Shown in pieces: positions 60,536 to 64,000 of a stretch of 64,000 nt of DNA; position 1 is the first letter of the stretch; each line of letters opens with the position of its first letter. This stretch comes from Kineosporia succinea (lineage in GTDB: Bacteria > Actinomycetota > Actinomycetes > Actinomycetales > Kineosporiaceae): positions 2,911,241-2,975,240 of the forward strand of contig NZ_JAUSQZ010000001.1 of assembly GCF_030811555.1 (NCBI RefSeq), written 5' to 3'. Below the pieces are notes generated by a model. The model worked only from the letters and a program-made list of their open reading frames with translations, had not been told where the DNA came from and did not search any database. A program made the translations under genes and the position numbers.

Positions 60536-61911
60536 GCACACCTCCGGCGACGCCCGCCGACGAGCGCAAGGAGCCGCAGCGCGCGGCGCGTTTCACCTAC
60601 GTGGGTTTCGACATCGAGCCCGCGGCGAACCGCGTCGTCTGCCGCTACCGGCTCGACGACACCGAGTTCTCCGAGGTCGTCAGCTTCCCCGGCGGCGGTG
60701 ACTGGACCACTCCCGCCGTCACCGAGGCCGCGCGCATCCTGTTCCTGCTCACCGGCGTCTCGTACTACAAGGCCGGTGCCCCGCCGGTGGTCGACCTCGG
60801 TGAAACCGCGCTCACCGAGACCGAACTCGCCTTCCTGAAGAGCTTCTACCAGGACGGCCTGGGCGAGTTCGCCTACCGCAACGGGATCAGCCTCCAGGAC
60901 CTGGAGTTCGAGACCGAGATCCTCGAGAGAACGCACAGCGCGCAGTACCGGCCCCGCCAGAACAGCCCCCTGGTCCCGTTCGGCGGCGGCGTCGACTCCA
61001 TCGTCAGCGTCGAGCAGATCCGCCCGCACACGCAGGACGCGGCGCTCTTCGTGGTCACCCGCCCCGGTGACGAGTTCGACGCCATCGAGGAGCCGGCCAA
61101 GGTCACCGGCTGGCCGGTGGTGCGCGCCGAGCGCTCGATCGACCCGACCATCCTGCGCTCGCGGGAACTGGGCTTCCTCAACGGCCACGTGCCGGTCACC
61201 GGCATCATCTCGGCCATCACCGTGCTCGCCGCGGTGCTCGAGGGCCGCGATGCGGTGGTGCTGTCCAACGAGTGGTCGGCCTCCTCGGCCACGCTCCACG
61301 ACAACGGCCGCCCGGTGAACCACCAGTTCTCCAAGAGCGAGACGTTCGAGGCCGGTTTCCGTGACGTGCTGGCCGGGGCCCTGGGCGACGGCCTGCAGTA
61401 CTTCTCGCTGCTGCGCGCGCTCAGCGAGGTCTGGATCGCGGCCCGGTTCGCCGAACAGCCGCAGTACTTCGACCATTTCCGCAGCTGCAACAAGGCCTTC
61501 CTGATCGACACCACCAAGCGGTTCGACCACTGGTGCGGCGTCTGCGACAAGTGCGCCTTCATCGACCTGGTGCTGGCCCCGTTCGTGAGCAAGGAAGACC
61601 TGCAGCGCATCTTCCGGGTCGCCGGTGAGCCCCTGCAGAAGCCCGAGCTGCTCGAGACCTTCCGCCGGCTGCTGGGTTTCGTGCCCGACGCCAAGCCCTG
61701 GGAGTGCGTGGGCGACGTCAGCGAGAGCCGGGTCGCCGCGCGGGCGGCCGCGGCCCGTCCCGACCGGGCCGGCGACCAGATCCTGCAGACGCTGGCCCTG
61801 GCCGCGGGGGGTTACGGCGACCCGGCCCCCGAGGAACTGCTGAAGCCGATGAGCCGGCACTTCGTGCCCGAGCGCTATCAGCCCGAGATCCTGCGGAACG
61901 CTCATGAGTGA
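60532..61911 (+). CDS. murL: UDP-MurNAc-L-Ala-L-Glu epimerase
   Basis: MurL epimerises the terminal L-Glu of UDP-MurNAc-L-Ala-L-Glu to D-Glu in an ATP-dependent manner; with MurD2 it replaces glutamate racemase and MurD in some bacteria, first shown in Xanthomonas. The 459 residues match that family as I know it: N-terminal YVGFDIEPAANRVVCRYRLDD, a PP-loop-like FGGGVDSIVSVE (about 150-161), SNEWSASSATLHD, and a Cys-rich segment with Cys319 (FRSCNKAF) and CGVCDKC (335-341) that could bind zinc. It overlaps pgeF by 4 bp and murD2 by 8 bp, so the three are one operon. Confidence 0.88.
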   Translation: MSTPPATPADERKEPQRAARFTYVGFDIEPAANRVVCRYRLDDTEFSEVVSFPGGGDWTTPAVTEAARILFLLTGVSYYKAGAPPVVDLGETALTETELAFLKSFYQDGLGEFAYRNGISLQDLEFETEILERTHSAQYRPRQNSPLVPFGGGVDSIVSVEQIRPHTQDAALFVVTRPGDEFDAIEEPAKVTGWPVVRAERSIDPTILRSRELGFLNGHVPVTGIISAITVLAAVLEGRDAVVLSNEWSASSATLHDNGRPVNHQFSKSETFEAGFRDVLAGALGDGLQYFSLLRALSEVWIAARFAEQPQYFDHFRSCNKAFLIDTTKRFDHWCGVCDKCAFIDLVLAPFVSKEDLQRIFRVAGEPLQKPELLETFRRLLGFVPDAKPWECVGDVSESRVAARAAAARPDRAGDQILQTLALAAGGYGDPAPEELLKPMSRHFVPERYQPEILRNAHE

Positions 61912-63262
61912 CGCTCTGTCCTGGGACGACCTCGACGGTCACCGCATCGGCATCTACGGTCTGGGCCGCGAGGGTGAGGCCAGCCTGCGCGCCTGCCAGG
62001 CCCGCGGCATCGAGCCGCTGCTGGTCGACGACAACCCGCCGGCCGGCGGGGTCGAGGGCCGCAAGGTCCTGGCCACGGCCGAGGGCGGTTTCGACGCGCT
62101 CTCGGTCTGCGAGATCGTGATCAAGTCACCGGGTATCAGCCGCTACGCCGACCAGGTCACCGCCCTCGAAGACCAGGGCGTGCGGGTCGTCGGCGGGCTG
62201 GGCCTGTGGGTGGAGGGCGCCGACCCTGACAAGGTCGTGCTGATCACCGGCACCAAGGGCAAGAGCACCACGGCCGCGATCACCGGGCACCTGCTCAAGG
62301 GCCTGGGCTACCGCACGCTGGTCGGCGGCAACATCGGCGTCCCGCCCTTCGACCCGGCGCTCGACCCGGCCGTCGGCGGTCCGGCGCAGGACTTCTGGGT
62401 GATCGAGGTGTCGAGCTACCAGGCCACCGACATCCTCAGTGCGCCGCACGTGGTCGGCGTGACCTCGCTCAACCCCGACCACCTGCCCTGGCACCGCAAC
62501 GAGCTGGAGACGTACTACCGCGACAAGCTCAGCCTGGCCGGGCGGCCGGGGGCGCGGTGGACCGTGGCGAACGGCGACAGTGCCGAGATCCGTGACCGCG
62601 CCGCTCTTCTGGGACCCCGGATCGAGTGGGTCACCGCGGTGCAGGGCGAAGAGAAATGGATCGACGAGCTCGGCCTGCTCGGCGTGCACAACCGTCGCAA
62701 CGCCGCGATCGCCCGCACCATGCTGCAGAAGCTGGGCGTGAAGCAGGCCGACGACGAAGACGAGCTGGCCCGTGCCGCAGCGGGTTTCGCCGGTCTGGAG
62801 AGCCGTCTGCAGCAGGTCGGCATGATCGACCAGGTGAGTTTCGTCGACGACGGGCTGTCCACCAACGTGCTGCCGACGCTGGCCGCGGTCGAGGCCTTCG
62901 AGGGGCGCCGGGTGGCGCTCATCGTCGGTGGCCAGGACCGGGGCATCGACTACCGGCCGCTGGCCGAGGGGCTGCGTGAGCGTGAGTCCGAGGTGCTGGT
63001 GCTGACCACGCCCGACAACGGCCCGCGCATCGCGTCCGAGCTGAACCAGACCGGATGCGGTCCGCACGCCACGGTGAAGGAGACCGCCGACCTCGACGAG
63101 GCGGTGGAGGAGGGTTACGCCTGGGCCCGGCCCAACGGCGTGGTGCTGCTGTCGCCCGCCGCGCCCAGTTTCGGCCGGTTCCGCGACTACCGGCACCGCG
63201 GTGAGGCTTTCGTCGAGGCGATGAACCGGATCTCGCGCCGGGGGCCCGGCTCACCCGGTTAG
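61904..63262 (+). CDS. murD2: UDP-MurNAc-L-Ala--L-Glu ligase (MurD2)
   Basis: A 452-residue Mur ligase. An N-terminal NAD-binding-like domain (GIYGLGREGEASLRA) is followed by the ATP-binding GTKGKSTTAAITGHL (Walker A 116-122), EVSSYQA, HLPWHRNELETYYRDKL, GVHNRRNAAIA and the C-terminal DDGLSTNVLPTLAAVEAF and GGQDRGIDY, all in MurD order. Its 8-bp overlap with murL marks it as MurD2, the variant that adds L-Glu rather than D-Glu; classical MurD usually sits in the dcw cluster. Specificity cannot be proven from sequence. Confidence 0.88.
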   Translation: MSDALSWDDLDGHRIGIYGLGREGEASLRACQARGIEPLLVDDNPPAGGVEGRKVLATAEGGFDALSVCEIVIKSPGISRYADQVTALEDQGVRVVGGLGLWVEGADPDKVVLITGTKGKSTTAAITGHLLKGLGYRTLVGGNIGVPPFDPALDPAVGGPAQDFWVIEVSSYQATDILSAPHVVGVTSLNPDHLPWHRNELETYYRDKLSLAGRPGARWTVANGDSAEIRDRAALLGPRIEWVTAVQGEEKWIDELGLLGVHNRRNAAIARTMLQKLGVKQADDEDELARAAAGFAGLESRLQQVGMIDQVSFVDDGLSTNVLPTLAAVEAFEGRRVALIVGGQDRGIDYRPLAEGLRERESEVLVLTTPDNGPRIASELNQTGCGPHATVKETADLDEAVEEGYAWARPNGVVLLSPAAPSFGRFRDYRHRGEAFVEAMNRISRRGPGSPG

Positions 63263-63343
63263 GGGATCGGCCGTGCCCGCCCCGGCGTCGAGGCACCTGA
63301 CAGGGCGTTCAGGCCCGTCCGGAACGCCGGGGAGGACACGGAC

Positions 63344-64000
63344 ATGTCGTCAGGAAAGTTCCGTCTGGTCACACGAAGCGACTTCGACGGTCTCGTCTGC
63401 GCGGTGCTGCTGCGCGCACTCGACATGATCGACGAGATCACCTTCGTGCACCCGAAAGACGTGCAGGACGGGCTGGTCGAGGTCACCGATCAGGACATCC
63501 TGACCAACCTGCCCTACGCCGCGCAGGCGCACCTGGTGTTCGACCACCACCACAGCGAGACGCTGCGGGTGGGCGGCACCCCGAAGAACCACGTGATCGT
63601 CGAGGAGGCGCCGTCCGCGGCCCGCGTGGTGTTCGACCACTACGGCGGCGCGAAGGCGTTCCCGATGGTCTCGGACGAGCTGATGCGGGCCGTCGACCAG
63701 GCCGACTCGGCCGACTACGCCCTCGGCGACATCCTCGAGCCGCAGGGCTGGGCGCTGCTGAACTTCCTCATGGACAGCCGCACCGGCCTGGGGCGCTTCC
63801 GTGACTTCCGGATCTCCAACTACCAGTTGATGATGCAGCTCATCGACAGCGTGCTGAACGAGGCCTCGGTCGCCGACATCCTGACCGAGCCCGACGTGGC
63901 CGAGCGGGTGACGTTGTTCCAGGAGCAGTCCGAGCTGTTCGTGGCCCAGTTGCAGCGGGTTTCGACCGTCCGGGGTGATCTGGTGGTGGTCGACCTGCGT
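63344..64000 (+). CDS. DHH-family phosphoesterase (3' end outside window)
   Basis: The first 219 codons of a gene running off the right edge. It has the DHH superfamily metal motifs: D-x-D in TRSDFDGLVCAVLL (about 10-20) and DHHHSE (about 67-72), plus a later Asp in VDQADSADYAL. DHH proteins include exopolyphosphatases, nanoRNases and c-di-AMP phosphodiesterases; this one resembles the group annotated as exopolyphosphatase-like. GGAGG lies 8 nt before ATG 63344. It follows murD2 by 81 bp, possibly in its own transcription unit. Confidence 0.85.
   Translation, partial: MSSGKFRLVTRSDFDGLVCAVLLRALDMIDEITFVHPKDVQDGLVEVTDQDILTNLPYAAQAHLVFDHHHSETLRVGGTPKNHVIVEEAPSAARVVFDHYGGAKAFPMVSDELMRAVDQADSADYALGDILEPQGWALLNFLMDSRTGLGRFRDFRISNYQLMMQLIDSVLNEASVADILTEPDVAERVTLFQEQSELFVAQLQRVSTVRGDLVVVDLR

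Overview
The window is high-GC DNA (roughly 70% G+C by eye), with frequent GTG starts, 4-bp start/stop overlaps and codons ending in G or C. Together with a large SARP/AfsR-type regulator, a CysA2-like sulfurtransferase and several TANNNT -10 boxes placed 6-9 nt before start codons, this points to an actinomycete (Actinomycetota). The order cannot be fixed from the sequence. It looks like chromosome: no tRNA, rRNA, transposase, integrase, phage gene or CRISPR array was seen.

Region by region. 1-7.6 kb: signalling genes, namely a PAS-PAS-GGDEF-EAL cyclic-di-GMP protein (5' end outside the window), a 7TM-PAS-PP2C phosphatase and an OmpR-type two-component pair. 7.8-12.4 kb: a MacAB-like efflux operon (adaptor, ATPase, permease, OB-like membrane protein, lipoprotein) preceded by a 10-codon leader ORF; four of its proteins share glycine-rich segments. 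12.4-19.1 kb: a helix-repeat protein, SerA, a DNA photolyase, an MscS-type channel and an MFS transporter. 19.5-26.4 kb: a giant SARP/NB-ARC regulator, then an operon pairing a response-regulator/thioredoxin-reductase-like fusion with a cyclic-nucleotide-domain histidine kinase. 26.7-34.2 kb: an Hsp70 remnant lacking lobe I joined to a membrane segment and FnIII domain, an OafA-type acyltransferase, and an electron-transfer cassette (small membrane protein, ApbE, ferric-reductase-like protein, NuoF-like protein, ferredoxin). 34.2-39.5 kb: a secreted beta-repeat protein, CysA2-like sulfurtransferase, ADP-ribosylglycohydrolase and a pair of uncharacterised genes. 39.5-47.6 kb: a DUF3516-type helicase and a DesK/NarL-type two-component system with an FtsX-type ABC transporter.

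47.7-53.4 kb is a nonulosonic (sialic-type) acid island: methyltransferase, DUF6716-like glycosyltransferase, NeuB-type synthase without a SAF domain, a second glycosyltransferase-like protein, and a cytidylyltransferase fused to a KdsC-like phosphatase. It is followed by a 416-bp spacer with a 46-bp tandem repeat and a heterodimeric ABC exporter. 57.5-59.7 kb: GalM with a His-rich insert and a Gfo/Idh/MocA dehydrogenase.

59.7-63.3 kb is a tightly overlapping operon pgeF-murL-murD2, the alternative route for putting D-glutamate into peptidoglycan (ligate L-Glu, then epimerise it on the nucleotide precursor) coupled to a peptidoglycan editing factor. The window ends inside a DHH-family phosphoesterase gene. 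The strongest leads are the pgeF-murL-murD2 operon, the nonulosonate island with its synthetase-phosphatase fusion, the Hsp70 remnant, and the ApbE cassette that lacks an evident FMN-carrier protein.
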